Source: Chara braunii (taxonomy: Eukaryota; Streptophyta; Charophyceae; Charales; Characeae). Taken from it: a stretch of 50,664 nucleotides of DNA. The notes under the pieces are model-generated. The model was given only the letters and a program-made list of their open reading frames with translations, did no database searches and was not told the DNA's origin. Made by a program: the position numbers and the translations under genes. Shown here piece after piece: positions 39,691 to 49,870 of the stretch; the stretch's first letter is position 1; each line of letters begins with the position of its first letter. The stretch lies in NCBI GenBank assembly GCA_003427395.1, contig BFEA01000210.1, forward strand, positions 2,110,081-2,160,744, written 5' to 3'.

Positions 39691-41374
39691 TACCCCGCTC
39701 TTCTCTCTGCCTGCACTCGCCCTTCCGCCTTAACGCTCGTCGCCTCTCCGCCCGTTGCCTGCCTACTTCGGCCCTTGGCTCATCATATGCACCCGGTGCC
39801 TTTTCCCGCCCGGGTTCATCCCCACTTTCTCCACGCCTGCCCCGGCTCCCCTTCTTCTCTTTCGTCGTTCGTCACCTCGGCTCCCCGACACCGTGCGGTT
39901 CGAAAGCACCCGACTCCTCAAAACAGTCGACCGTCGGCCCCGCCCCAATTTATGTGCCTCACTCGTGCGCATGGGCCACGCCGGTCTTCCCCGTACCGTC
40001 ACCCTTTGACGGCTGTCCCCAGGGGCCCGAGGGCCGTTCAGCCCTTTTACCCCCGGCCCTGCCTTTCCGCCCATGCCCCCTTGTTCTCGGTCTGCCCTGC
40101 TCGGCACTCCCCCCACTGTGCTATTGCTCCACCCTCCACACTCCGCTGCTGTTAGTAGTGTCCATCGGCCCCTTTTTCTCCGCCTGCACCCGTCATGACA
40201 TCCCGTCCCGGTACACCCCCTTTTCCTTTTCCTTGCCTCTCACCTGGGCTTGTTCTGGTCCGGACTCACTCCCGGACTCTACCTTAGCTCACCCCTGCGT
40301 AATAGCCGCCCGATTCTCCTTTAAGACGCCCCGATTTAGTAATCATCACGGATGACGTCACACGGGGCAGTGCCCCCGTGGCCCAGCCCTAGTTCTCTCG
40401 TCATTACGTGCGCGGGCTGCGCTAACCTCTTCCGTAACGCTCCAATTTATTTTTTTACGGATGCCCAGAAGGACTCAACCGCACCACAGCCCGGACGCCC
40501 CCGACTTGGCAACCCAAGCCCCGAATGCGGGCCATATTCCCACAGTTCGTAGGCGCGCGCACCGGCAACTCCGAGAATACAACACGTTCCACGTGACCCC
40601 ACCGCAGTCTCGCGTCCCAAAACGGGGTGCGGTAACAAAGGGGCCAAAAAAAGAAATAAAATAAAATACCAGTAGCGTCGGGGAACCGAGGGACTGCCGA
40701 CACCTTGCCAACCTCACGGATTGGGCCCGCCACCGCACCCATAAGCAAAACCGAAGAGGATAGCCCCACTGGGCTCTCAACCCCTCAGGCTTTCGCTCCA
40801 TGCTACTCCGCTGCCGCTGCATCGACGCCGGCAGGCCTCAATCTCCGAACCTCCATAGTAACAATCCGCCGTCGTAACCTATAGGGCTATGCCCAAGCCT
40901 AGGACCACCACCCGCAGAGTACCATACAAGTTAGTGCGGCGCAACTCTTTGGGCCGACAAGCAGGCTGCGCGGCTCCCTGTGCCCGTGCCGACTTTCTTA
41001 CACCATGCCATAATTGCCCTGCGCGCCATCCTACAACACCCCGCTCCCCGCACGAAGTCGCGCCGTCGCTGCCGATGCCGCCGTCGAGGTCGTTTACCGC
41101 ATGCGCGCAGGTCTCGGTCAAACATACCAATAAAAAAAAAGAAAATATCCCTAAGTCCTGCTTAATCATAAATAAATATCCGGCTGGCGATCACGCCGAC
41201 TCTTAAGCCATCAACGATAAAGAAGATCACGCGCGCCTCAAAATCCGCGTGCGCCCACACCCTCTTTATCCTAGTCAACCGTCCGGTCAGCCTCGACCAC
41301 AGACGCAGCCGCGCCTCGCGCGGTATACTTAACTTTAAGCCAACTCTTTTTCTGTCGTTTGCAAAAACCAGGGC
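39691..41374. other. C-rich stretch without supported genes
   Basis: Long ORFs occur on both strands (for example 39663-40355) but are rich in Pro/Ser/Leu/Arg, overlap one another in several frames, and look like a composition effect. No RNA gene or repeat family recognised. Confidence 0.5.
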
Positions 41375-41511
41375 GGATATCCTTGTAAGGGTATTCGCGC
41401 CGACACCGTTGGCATGAGCCAACGGCCACGATTGCTCCTGCCACGCTTTGATAGCAGCCCTCCTTTCCTCCCAATATGCAGACCCGAGTTCAATTCCGAT
41501 AGGGATCGAAC

Positions 41512-41575
41512 AAAAACTGGGTCATTTCTCGATTTATGCGTGTCAACCTTGCGCAGGGGCCATGCTAATCTGTGT
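41512..41575 (-). ncRNA. U6 snRNA-derived 3' half, second copy
   Basis: Identical to the sequence at 26720-26783 except at one position near its 5' end. It carries the same single change in the U6 core, the same T5 end and the same B-box-like GTTCGATCCC one base beyond. Therefore both derive from one U6-containing ancestor rather than from separate U6 insertions. Confidence 0.8.
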
Positions 41576-41676
41576 GGCTGTTTTCAGCCGCGCGATCTGA
41601 ACGACCGCACGGCCGAAAACGGTCGCGCTAAAAGTCCAGGGCTGCTCCAAAAGGAGCCAGCCCAATGGTGATGTCA

Positions 41677-41693
41677 TCGGGACTCGATCCCGA
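41677..41693 (-). other. tRNA T-arm-like hairpin in the composite element
   Basis: The minus strand reads TCGGG-ATCGAGT-CCCGA, a 5-bp stem with 7-base loop and a B-box match. No acceptor or D arm can be folded around it, and in copy 1 (about 26890) a deletion turns it into another short hairpin. It may be a tRNA relic or simply one more hairpin. Confidence 0.35.
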
Positions 41694-42429
41694 CATCCAC
41701 AGGGCGAAAGTTTGATGGTGGTACCTACTGGATAACTCCTATCACGGAACTAAGCCCGCAGCTGCCCCCCCGTAGGCCCATCTGCTGCAGCCGAAGCAGG
41801 CTCGGCCTGCCGTACTTCCCGTTAGCCAGCCGCATTGCCACCGAGCCGACGGCGTCCTGGCCCAGCGGCTTGTGGTCTAGCCCATGAGCCTTAGCTGCAT
41901 ACGCGGTACCCCCGCGGCCCTTTAAAAAAAAATAAAAACCCTTCCTAATTTTCTCGCGCCGCGGATCTAACCCATGACGCGACCACCTTTTTGACCTTCT
42001 AAAGCCCTGTCTTATCAGACACGCGTCAGTCTTTTAGATAGAATAGTCTAGCTTTAGTCTTTCCACGACCGCGTGCCTCTGCGGCCCTATCAAGAACTGC
42101 TAACGACCCGCCATACTGGCAACTAAATTCATTTCAGTCAGACGTTAACGACGTCTGATTCACAAAAAATCTTAGTCACTTGGATTGATATGAATAAACT
42201 TTGGCAAACATCAGTCTCATCAAGTCTTCCAATTCAACGAAAGAGTCGGACGACGTCCGACTTTGAAAACCGCCGGCAAATACCCTGGTCAGGGTATTTG
42301 TCTCGACAACGTCATCTTTCGTTGCTGGGTCGAGCATTAGTACTTACATCTTGAAGTTCGGCCTTTTCAAGTTCACCTATTGGGGGATCGGACATACAAA
42401 AAGATTAGAAGAGTGAGCTCTAGGTTTTT

Positions 42430-42690
42430 CTAGAAACCAGAATTTAACAAGGAAGATATTTTTTTATCGAAAGTGGCATGGGAATCTCTTACCTTTCGAC
42501 GTGCGGATGAAGGTTTTGACATTCTATATCCAAAGCGCCAAAATATTGCACTGCTGGCTAAGTGGCCTATTAGAGCCCTATTAGCGGATTGTAAGCACGC
42601 ATGGATTTGGTTTGTTGAGTACATACTTAGTGAGGAATGAAACTTAAGTAACCCATCAGATGTATGGTGCTGTATATTCATGGAATCCCT
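42430..42690 (+). pseudogene. LINE ORF2 fragment (connection region)
   Basis: The plus frame reads VAWESLTFRRADEGFDILYP, then NIALLAKWPIRALL and HAWIWFVEYIL, the conserved region after RT in L1-like LINEs (VAWxxVCxPKxxGGLGI...NxALLxKWxWR). One stop is present. A 23-base T-run follows at 42746. Belongs to the same superfamily as LINE-A and LINE-B. Confidence 0.7.
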
Positions 42691-42833
42691 TTTTTTTTCA
42701 TGACTAACCCCTACTCTTCTTCATCTCTCGACGAGATGACCTCCTTTTTTTTTTTTTTTTTTTTTTTTAAGCAAGACTTCCCCGACCGGTGCTAGGGGTG
42801 CTGATAAGAGCAGGCACCACTGGCAATTCCGAG

Positions 42834-42890
42834 GAGGTTCCCTCTATTGGTGGGGAGCAGCACCTGCTGGAAAATGGGTCCAGCGTCCTA
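42834..42890 (+). repeat. Dispersed 45-bp repeat, copy c
   Basis: TATTGGTGGGGAGCAGCACC then TGCTGGAAAATGGGTCCAGC. Best match to the minus-strand copy at 21703-21747. It lies about 65 bp right of a 23-base T-run. Confidence 0.65.
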
Positions 42891-42999
42891 GAACATTGTA
42901 TCAATTGAATAACATCTGAAAGCAAGATAGGCTTTTGGCTGCCAGCATTGACTACCCCATGGATCAAGGACCCCGAGGGCACTATTGAAGCAAAACTGA

Positions 43000-43250
43000 A
43001 GGATGGTGGCTAGCAAACGGCACCCCTCCCTGGGCCACAGGCGAACAGGCACTACGATACCTAGGTATCACAGTCAACAAGGGCGGCGTGTGGCCGAAAA
43101 TGGGACAATGCTTAATCGCCAAAACAATAAATCGATTGACCCTGTGTAAGAATGCACAAGCTACGAGAGGACGGCGCCCAGTCGGGTTGAGGCCGTCAGT
43201 CCACATGGCAGTTCAATCAATCATAAGGGTCGGTCTCAATCAGTCATCGT
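43000..43250 (+). pseudogene. LINE RT fragment (thumb region)
   Basis: The plus frame reads TPPWATGEQALRYLGITVNKG then VWPKMGQCLIAKTINRLT, with the ALRYLGI(T/P) motif that follows the YADD block in non-LTR RTs. Open for about 75 codons. It lies downstream of a fragment that should follow it in a normal element, so the two are from different insertions. Confidence 0.6.
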
Positions 43251-43539
43251 CAATCCGACACCCATAATGATCGACCATACACCTTCTATCGATCGTTTTT
43301 TTTTCGACTATCGCCTTTACACTTTACACATGTGAAGCAAAGTGAGAACATTCCTCCATTTATCTCTAAAGATAATTCAAAGAGAGAGGCCAAGAAGTTT
43401 CATACAAAAACCGTGGGGACAGTATTCACATCTGGTGGGACACAATAAGTGATTCATACATGCAGGTCGTACGTGGCGCCCCTCTTCTTTTCTGAGGAGA
43501 TAGATCGCCTGTCAGGTTATGCGTAATACATTCCGGATC

Positions 43540-45180
43540 ACATCGTCGACAGATCTAAACACTTTTGCATTCTCGAACAAAATCCCAACAACATTGCTCT
43601 TGTCAATCACTCAACCCTTATCACGCATTCCATTCGCAACACTTTTTCCGCCTAATCGAAGATCAGTCCATTAATGACGATCTACACTCGTGGTTGCTAA
43701 CCGCGGAAGGCGCGAAAATGGAAAACATGCATCGTTCAGCTTTCCGTGTGCTCTGCACCCCTGCCCCGTCATCCCATGGCTAATCAAAACGCCGGCCCAT
43801 CAAGCAACCATTCCACGACAAACATGCGTAGTCATTCACATCATAAGGTAGGTGGGGAGAAGAAGAAGTGTGAAATGGATTCAATAAAGGACAATCATAC
43901 AGAAGTCTGGAGATGAAAAGGAGTCCCGACTTAACTGTCATAAAGCTACACTCACACCAAAGAATAGAATCGAGACAAGGAGGTGCATCCGCCGTAAAGT
44001 TCCATCATGGCCCCCGGCCATTCATCCATGCAACTCTGGTCGTTATCCTCATACATGCACCGACAATCCCTGCCGTTGCATACCACCTTCCACCACCACG
44101 ATTGTCAACCCGCCGACTTAGGTTCTGCACGGGCTTGCCCCGATCCCACAGTCCGTCGTGGCAATCCGGCGCGCAGCCAGCCAGTCTACAGTCAGCCCGT
44201 CAAGACTTTCCGACTCGCGACACATACACACACTATCTAGCCACTGCTTCCCAGAAGCTGGCTGACGAGATGAGAGAGAGATTTGAGGATGCGTTTGCGG
44301 AATTTATAGTTGCGAGAAGGGAAATAGATGCGGGGAAGGATGAAGAATGGGGAAGAGGAGGGCAAGGGAGGGTATGAGGGTAATCGCCCGTTGAAAGTCA
44401 TGTCGATCCCTCAAAATCCGATCTCAGTCAATCAGAATCGTCGTGTAGTAGGGACTTACACGGCGCTTCTCCTTGGCTAGATGGGGGTGGGGGGAGAGGA
44501 TAGACCGGGTTTTCAAACGGAGGTTTTAGAGCAGGAAGAAGAAGAGTGCGAAGGATAGCGCGAAACGGATCCAAGATTTAGATGATCAAGAAAGAGAAAA
44601 AGGGCGCGCGCGGGGAAGGAGAGAGAAAAACAGTTACAGGGGGAGGGAACGAGAAAGCATGTGCGCGCGAGGGAGGGCGCTGAGAGGGGCGCGAGAAGGA
44701 AGGAGGAGGGAGCTCGTATGCATGGTGCCAAACAACAAAAGAAAATGAGCACTGAAACAGTTGCAGTTTTTCCCAGCCCTATGTTAATTCAAAAATTGAA
44801 ATTACCATATTCGCACACAAAGTAGGCGCGGGAAAAGAGAGAAAGTCCTACGTCTATCCATATTCCTACAAAATTCCCAGAGTTTTCCATGTTGAGGCCG
44901 AGAACATTTACGCGTAAAAGGACACGTCGAGTTCCGGAAATTTTGGAATTCCTAACTGTCGAGCCAAATTCCGAGCTTGCTCACTAAGGCGCGCGTAATT
45001 CCCATGCATTTCAAATTACAAAAATGACGGAATTTCAAGAATTATTGGTGCTGACAAAAATACAGGTCTCAGCGAGGTACCTTTAATCGAAAAACAGAGA
45101 GGGGTTTTCGGGGGGGCCGGGGCGAGCAAAACAAGGGGAGGAAAGAGATCCGGAAAGTGGCGCAGGTCCGGAAGCTGGTA
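43540..45180 (+). repeat. 1.6-1.7 kb dispersed repeat, copy 2
   Basis: Collinear with 7440-9155. Within it, 43913-44377 is an open frame whose end, KLADEMRERFEDAFAEF then IVARREIDAGKDEEWG, matches the decayed copy-1 reading ERFADALADFIVA, suggesting a once-coding helix. The rest of that ORF (Pro/His-rich) is not supported. GTGTGCT(C/T)TGCACCCCTGCC at 43747 recurs at 45478, just beyond the repeat. Confidence 0.65.
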
Positions 45181-46320
45181 CGTCACATATGTGACGTGCA
45201 GGGGGTTCCAAAATTATGCTATCTCCTGATTGCATGTACAGACGTTAGGTTTCATGGCGGAGGAGGAAGCAGGGGGAAGAGAGGATGGATGAGGAACCAA
45301 GCGTATCAGGAGAGGGAGTGTTCACATCAGCAGAGATAGTCGAGTCAGAGTTCATGTTGACGCCAACGTCAATTGCAATATCTTCGCGAGTCAGTTGGTT
45401 CGAGCTGCTGGAATCCCCTTGTCTTCTTGATCGCCGGAGATTGTCCAGGTGACGCCATCATCGTCCGCTGGTTCTTCGTGTGCTTTGCACCCCTGCCCCG
45501 TCATTGAAAGTTCGCCCGCCGGTAGTCGACAAGGAGAGGGTGATGGAGAGGTCGAGACCACTCAGATGGGAGCAGAGGGAAGTAATCTACTGCTTTGTCG
45601 CCGAGATCGACGAAGTGTACGATCCGGTGTGCGCGGGGGAAGTGATGACTGGGTCAGGACAAGGATAGCAGGTAGTCGGGATATAAGGAGGGGCTGGTGC
45701 GGAGGACATTATCCCTTAGAGACTCATAGTCCTCCACAGCAGGAAAGGTGCCGGAGATGATACAGTACAACTCCATATGGTTGAACTGTACCCAGGCGAC
45801 GCTGAAGAGGAGAATGTTGAGAGGGAAAGAGGGGGAGCGATGGGGGAAGACCGTGCACAAAAGTCGCGCGGCGAAGTGATGACAAAATGCGCGGCTGGCG
45901 AAGATGCGATAGTTCGGAGGGAATTCAAGGTGGGGGAGGGGACGGAAGGAGAGGTAATCAAGGGGGCGGTGGAAGACGGAACGAGGACGATACGTCCGGG
46001 CCGGGAGGAGGACGGGGACGAAACGCGGAGGGGATTGATGCGGAGGGAGATGGTGAGCGAGAGCGGCAACACCGACGACAGGTTGTTGCGCCATCGTGTC
46101 GGCTGGCGGCGTTCGAGGGAACAACGGGATTCAACGCGGACCCTCCCCGGATGGCAGACAACGCTCGTGCTGGAGGAGCCTCTCGTGGCTCAGGTGCTGA
46201 CGCCTCTTCTTCCTCCTTCGACGTCGACCGGGCTTTCGACTCTTCCTCTGATAGCCCTGCGATGGCTATGCGACCCGGATCGTCGTCCGACGATACCTCC
46301 CCGTTCTCCTTATGAGCCTT
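45181..46320. other. GA-rich stretch with overlapping ORFs of unclear status
   Basis: Three ORFs overlap in different frames (45777-46388 +, 45887-46315 +, 46124-45654 -), all low complexity (Gly/Arg/Glu or Ser/Pro). The end of the second, MADNARAGGASRGS then SSSDSPAMAMRP, resembles a disordered protein start, but no support exists. It may be the upstream part of the solo LTR. Confidence 0.3.
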
Positions 46321-46602
46321 CTAGAACTCGTCGAAGTCGGAGTTATCCGGCGCAAGGTCGTCCAGGTCCAAGTAGCACCAAACCGTAGGATCGTGGTTGC
46401 TTAGGTACTGCCCGTAATCTTCCGTGCAGTTTGCCCAGATTACAGTTGGCGTCAACTTCCTCTCCAAGGTCACAGGTTCAGCTTGGCTTGGATCGCTTGG
46501 ATTGATCTCATCGTCCATTCCTTTGCCATTAATCCAGAAGTATCCACTCATGTTAGGTGGAGAGCTTATCGTGGCTAGGTTTCTTATGTTGTCCAGGGCC
46601 AT
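46321..46602 (-). CDS. Hypothetical 93-residue acidic ORF
   Basis: Residues are well mixed and non-repetitive (GYFWINGKGMDDEI, PTVIWANCTEDYGQYL, WCYLDLDDLAPDNSDFDEF), unlike neighbouring shadow ORFs. No family recognised. It lies antisense just upstream of the LTR ORF at 46652. It has no counterpart next to LTR copy 1, so conservation cannot be tested here. Confidence 0.3.
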   Translation of the reverse strand: MALDNIRNLATISSPPNMSGYFWINGKGMDDEINPSDPSQAEPVTLERKLTPTVIWANCTEDYGQYLSNHDPTVWCYLDLDDLAPDNSDFDEF

Positions 46603-46619
46603 CTTGGTTCATGGTAGAT

Positions 46620-47360
46620 AATCTGGTCAGGATCTTAACGATCCATTTCAGTTGCAGTGCTATCCGTACAACGAGAAAAGGACACGTGTATGCGAGTGGG
46701 ACATACGAGAAGCCGTCGCCAAGATCAGCGGCCGATATTATTTCCCTCCCGAAACTCGGTGCTCAGGATTTGTTGGTGTGGGCTTTGTCATCATTGATAC
46801 GCATTTTCCGCCTTATTCGTTGCTATTACCATTCAATGAGTTGATCGTCATTCCGTGGACGGCAGTGGCGCTCCGTTGGCCTAACACTCAGTGCAGCGAT
46901 TGTTGTCGCTCCGAGCGTTACCAATCAAAAGGCTTCCACTACCGAGTACGGAGTGAAGACAAACATAAGGAACGAGCTACGCGGCTGAGACCCTCCACAT
47001 CAGATTCTGAGTTGTGCAATGAGCGGCGTCGGGACTTGATTCGAAAACGAGACACCAAATGCGTACCCGCTCCCTTTTACGCGAAGCGAAGGGCAGCGGC
47101 CCGATGGGAAGTTCAGCGATACTTTTTGGATTGAACTTCCCCGTGCCAAACGTCCCACGCGCGCCTTTTTCTCCCTTGACGCCCGCGTAGTGACAGACCC
47201 TCCCTTCTTACTAAGTCGGACCTGCACGGGGGATTTCAGTTCTGTCCGTGTGCCCACACTCAATTTTCCAGAAATCCTTGGCACACCCCATCTTGCTGTC
47301 TTTCCGGGACCCCCTTCCACAAATTAAACACTCCGACGGAAGATAGCGCAGGGCGTGAGG
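46620..47360 (+). repeat. Probable solo LTR (same family as 6435-7300)
   Basis: Homology to the gypsy 5' LTR region, including the ORF, runs to GCGTGAGGTT at about 47360 and stops at the base where the PBS begins in the full element. No gag follows. The left end is not resolved. Target duplications could not be identified. Confidence 0.5.
46652..47134 (+). CDS. Conserved ORF inside the LTR, copy 2 (intact)
   Basis: 160 codons, ending YFLD-stop like copy 1. Blocks: YPYNEKRTRVCEWDIREAV, SGRYYFPPETRCSGFV, VIIDTHFPPYSLLLPF, NELIVIPWTAV, CSDCC, and a basic tail (HKERATRLRPSTSDSEL, RRRDLIRKRD). Homology with copy 1 begins at PYNE, so the true N-terminus may lie elsewhere; TTTCAGTTGCAG just before TGCTATCCG could be a 3' splice site. 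Against copy 1 more than 20 differences are silent and about 17 change residues in the first 75 codons. No known domain. Confidence 0.55.
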   Translation: MQCYPYNEKRTRVCEWDIREAVAKISGRYYFPPETRCSGFVGVGFVIIDTHFPPYSLLLPFNELIVIPWTAVALRWPNTQCSDCCRSERYQSKGFHYRVRSEDKHKERATRLRPSTSDSELCNERRRDLIRKRDTKCVPAPFYAKRRAAARWEVQRYFLD

Positions 47361-47403
47361 TTGCGCGTCACAACCCTCCACAAGTGGGCTCCACACATTA
47401 TCA

Positions 47404-47460
47404 TGGCTCCAGTCTAGTGGCTGGGAGCTGCACCTGCTGGAAACCGGGTCCAGCATCCCT
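47404..47460 (+). repeat. Dispersed 45-bp repeat, copy d
   Basis: GCTGGGAGCTGCACCTGCTG then GAAACCGGGTCCAGC. Starts about 45 bp after the solo LTR end. Confidence 0.6.
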
Positions 47461-47521
47461 TTTCAACATCATCAGAGCAGTACTGTGGCCAAGGAACCCA
47501 CAGCACCACCTCTGCCCTAGT

Positions 47522-47562
47522 AAGAGATTGAAGCAAAAAAAAAAAAAAAAGAGATTGAAGCT
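47522..47562 (+). mobile_element. Poly(A)-only retroposition scar with target duplication
   Basis: AAGAGATTGAAGC (47522-47534), then 14-16 A, then AGAGATTGAAGC again (to about 47561). The insert consists only of an A-run flanked by a 12-13 bp direct repeat, as expected from target-primed reverse transcription that stopped within the tail. Confidence 0.75.
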
Positions 47563-47576
47563 CTGACTGGGACCCC

Positions 47577-47800
47577 TTAAACCACCAGTACTTGGCCCAG
47601 CTATCGTTGCCAAGCCTGGAATCCCCCTGTGCGCCAATTTTTGCCGAAGCGCCAGGGTACCCCCCCTGCGCGCCAATTTTTGCCGAAGCGCCGGGGTGCC
47701 GTTTGAAATTTTTTCGGCTGGCGTTTCCAGCCATTGAGGTCAGGTATGCCGAAGCCCGAACGGCTCGGGGCTATGTATGGGCCAAGTACTGGTGGTTTAA
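47577..47800. mobile_element. 224 bp foldback element with perfect 23-bp inverted ends
   Basis: The left end TTAAACCACCAGTACTTGGC-CCA (47577-47599) is the exact reverse complement of 47778-47800. The outermost bases are TTAA on both sides, which could be a piggyBac-type target duplication or part of the inverted repeat. Inside are two tandem 36-37 bp units (GCGCCAATTTTTGCCGAAGC at 47632 and 47669). Confidence 0.8.
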
Positions 47801-48235
47801 GCACCCGATTATGGTGTTTTTCTCATCCATAGAGAACGAGGACTCTGGAGTTGTCTTGCAAGAAAACACTCGATACATCCACAGACCTCAGCTCAGCTGT
47901 ACTCTCCGCTACAAGTGCGCGACTTCTCTTGACGTATTTGCTGCTGCAGGGTAATGGGAGTGTGAGTGTTATGGTGTGAACCATGGCTACGCCGGACCCG
48001 GGCCGGACAGCTCATGCCGGGGCGGTGAACGGGTTCGGGAATGTCCGGAAACGAAAAAAAAAAAAAAATGCTGGAAAAAGAGTATGTTATGCAGAATAAC
48101 AAAAAAAAAAGAGGAAAAAAAGAAAAAGAATACAAACCACTTTTGCCTCATATCGGAATTCCTAACCAAACTTGAGGGCCGCACGAACGGCTTGCGGAGG
48201 CCGGTGAACGCATCCGTCGCCGGGAGGTACCGGCC
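47801..48235. other. No supported feature
   Basis: Short A-runs at 48056 and 48102. GCCGGACCCGGGCCGG near 47991 is GC-rich and palindromic. No gene seen. Confidence 0.4.
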
Positions 48236-48310
48236 TTGGTAGGGCGGTCCGGGGGGCTGGGGGGGGTCGGGGGGGTTGAGGGGTTTGAGGGGCGGGGCTG
48301 GGCTGGGCGG
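48236..48310 (+). other. G-run tract with G-quadruplex potential
   Basis: At least seven runs of three to eight G separated by 1-6 bases (GGGCGG, GGGGGG, GGGGGGGG, GGGGGGG, GGGG, GGGG, GGGG). This meets the usual G3+N1-7 pattern several times over. On the other strand it is an i-motif candidate. Confidence 0.7.
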
Positions 48311-48464
48311 CCGCTGGGTGCATCTGCGTGGCGGGAGGGGCCAGCCTGGGCCCGCTCGTTCGAATTCGAACGCGCATACGGGTGTCGCCAGCGACCCTGC
48401 CAGTCACCCGCCCGCGGATCCGTCGCCGTCGTCGTCATCCCCTCCCAGGTGAGAAACCATAGCC

Positions 48465-49870
48465 GTTGCCTCCTCCTCATCATCCTCCTCCTTCTCCTCC
48501 TCCTGTTGTTCTTCTTCATCCTCGTCCTCTGACTCGTCGTCCGCCATATCCTCCCCCTTCTATCTAATCCTCCTCCACCTCGTCCTCTTCCTCCTCGTTC
48601 TCCTCCTCGTCGTACTCCTCCTCCTTGTCCTCCTCCGCTTACGAACGCGCGGCTGCCATGTCAGCACTCTCCGGGTTTTTATTTTATTTCATTTTTTCTT
48701 CGAACTTCTTCTTCTTCTTCTTCCTTCTCCTCCCCCTCCTTCACCTCCTCCTCGTTTTCTTCTTCCTCCTCCACCTCGTCGACCTCCTCCACCTTTTCCT
48801 CCTCCTCGTCTTCTTCCTCCTCCACCTCGTCGACCTCCTCCCCCACCAACTCCTCCTCCTCGTCATCAGCTTCTTCCTTCGCTTCCTCCACGTCTTGCTC
48901 CTTCTCCTCCTCTTCCCCCTCGTCCTCCTCCTTGTCCTCCTCCTCCTCCTCTTACCAACGTGCGGCTGCCATGTCAGCACGCGCCGGATTTTTTTTTTTT
49001 TTTTTTTTCTTCAAACTACTTCTTCTTCATCTTCTTCTTCTTTCTTCTCCTCCCCCTCCTCCTCCTCCTCCTCGTCTTCATCTTCCTTCTCCACCTCGTC
49101 GACCCTCACCACCTGCCCCTCGTCTTCTTCCTCCTCCGCCATATCGAAGTCCTCCTCCTCGCCCTCCTCCTCCTCCTCCTCGATTATTCTTCCTCCTCCC
49201 CCTCCTCCTCCTCCGCCATATTGAAGTCCTCCTCCTCGTCTTCCTCCCTCTCCTCATCTTCTTCTTCCTCCACCTCCGCTTCGTCCACCACCTCCTCGTC
49301 TTCCTCCCACTCCTCGTCCTCCTCCCACTCCTCGTCCTCCTCCCACTCCTCCTCCTCCTTCCACTCCTCCTCCTCTCTGACGAACGCGCGGCTGCCACGT
49401 CAGCACGTGCGACTTTCGTTTTTCGGTGCGGGCGTGCTGACGTGGCAGCCGCGCGTTCGTCAGAGGAGGAGGAGGAGGAGGAGGAGGAGGAGTGGGAGGA
49501 CGAGGAGGTGGTCGACGAGGCGGAGGTGGAGGAAGAAGAAGACGAGGAGAGGGAGGAAAGCCACGTCAGCCTCCTCCTCCTCCTCCTCCTCCTCTGACGA
49601 ATGGGCGGCTGCCACGTCAGCCGGCGCGACTCTTTTTTTTTCGCCTTCTTCCTCTTCTTCTACTTCTTCCTCCTTTCTCCTCCTTTCTGCCCCTTTTCCC
49701 TCCTCTTCCTCCTCCTCCTCCTCCTACTCTTCTTCTTCCTCCTCCTCCGCCATATCTACGTCCTCCTTCTCTTCTTCCTCCTCCTCCTCCACCATATCGA
49801 CACCCTCACCGGCGACTTCTTCCTTCCCCTCCAGGGCCTCCACCTCGTCGACCTCCTCCAGGGCCTCTCA
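48465..49870. repeat. Polypyrimidine (TCC/TTC)n tract with repeated 30-bp box
   Basis: Imperfect TCC/TTC/CTT triplets on the plus strand are interrupted by a box ACGAACGCGCGGCTGCCACG then TCAGCACG at 48640, 48954, 49378 and 49597 (plus orientation) and inverted at 49433. Each box is followed by T-runs or CTTC-rich sequence. The box holds TGACGTGGCA on the minus strand. ORFs of poly-Leu/Ser/Pro or Glu/Arg type here are composition artefacts. Confidence 0.85.
49245..49556. repeat. Long palindrome within the polypyrimidine tract
   Basis: 49376-49407 is the perfect reverse complement of 49433-49464 (32 bp, 25-base loop). Outward the symmetry continues imperfectly: TCCTCCCTCTCCTC, CTTCTTCTTCCTCCACCTCC and ACCACCTCCTCGTC on the left have their complements in GA-rich sequence up to about 49556. 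The total is about 310 bp. Confidence 0.85.

Larger units (their letters stand above)
41375..42300. mobile_element. 0.92 kb composite element with U6-derived core, copy 2
   Basis: Matches 26613-27530 throughout. The left hairpin GTTGGC-atga-GCCAAC (41408-41423) differs from copy 1 by two coupled changes that keep pairing. A hairpin ATATCCTT-gt-AAGGGTAT-like (41377-41394) lies before it and resembles the terminal hairpin AAATACCCT-ggtc-AGGGTATTT (42278-42299), so this copy may have related ends. AGTCGGAC-gac-GTCCGACT (42244-42262) is perfect here and partly decayed in copy 1. Confidence 0.75.

Noticed and set aside
39663-40355. 230-codon ORF in C-rich sequence
   Set aside because: Ser/Pro/Leu-rich with competing ORFs in other frames; no domain, and no sign of codon constraint.
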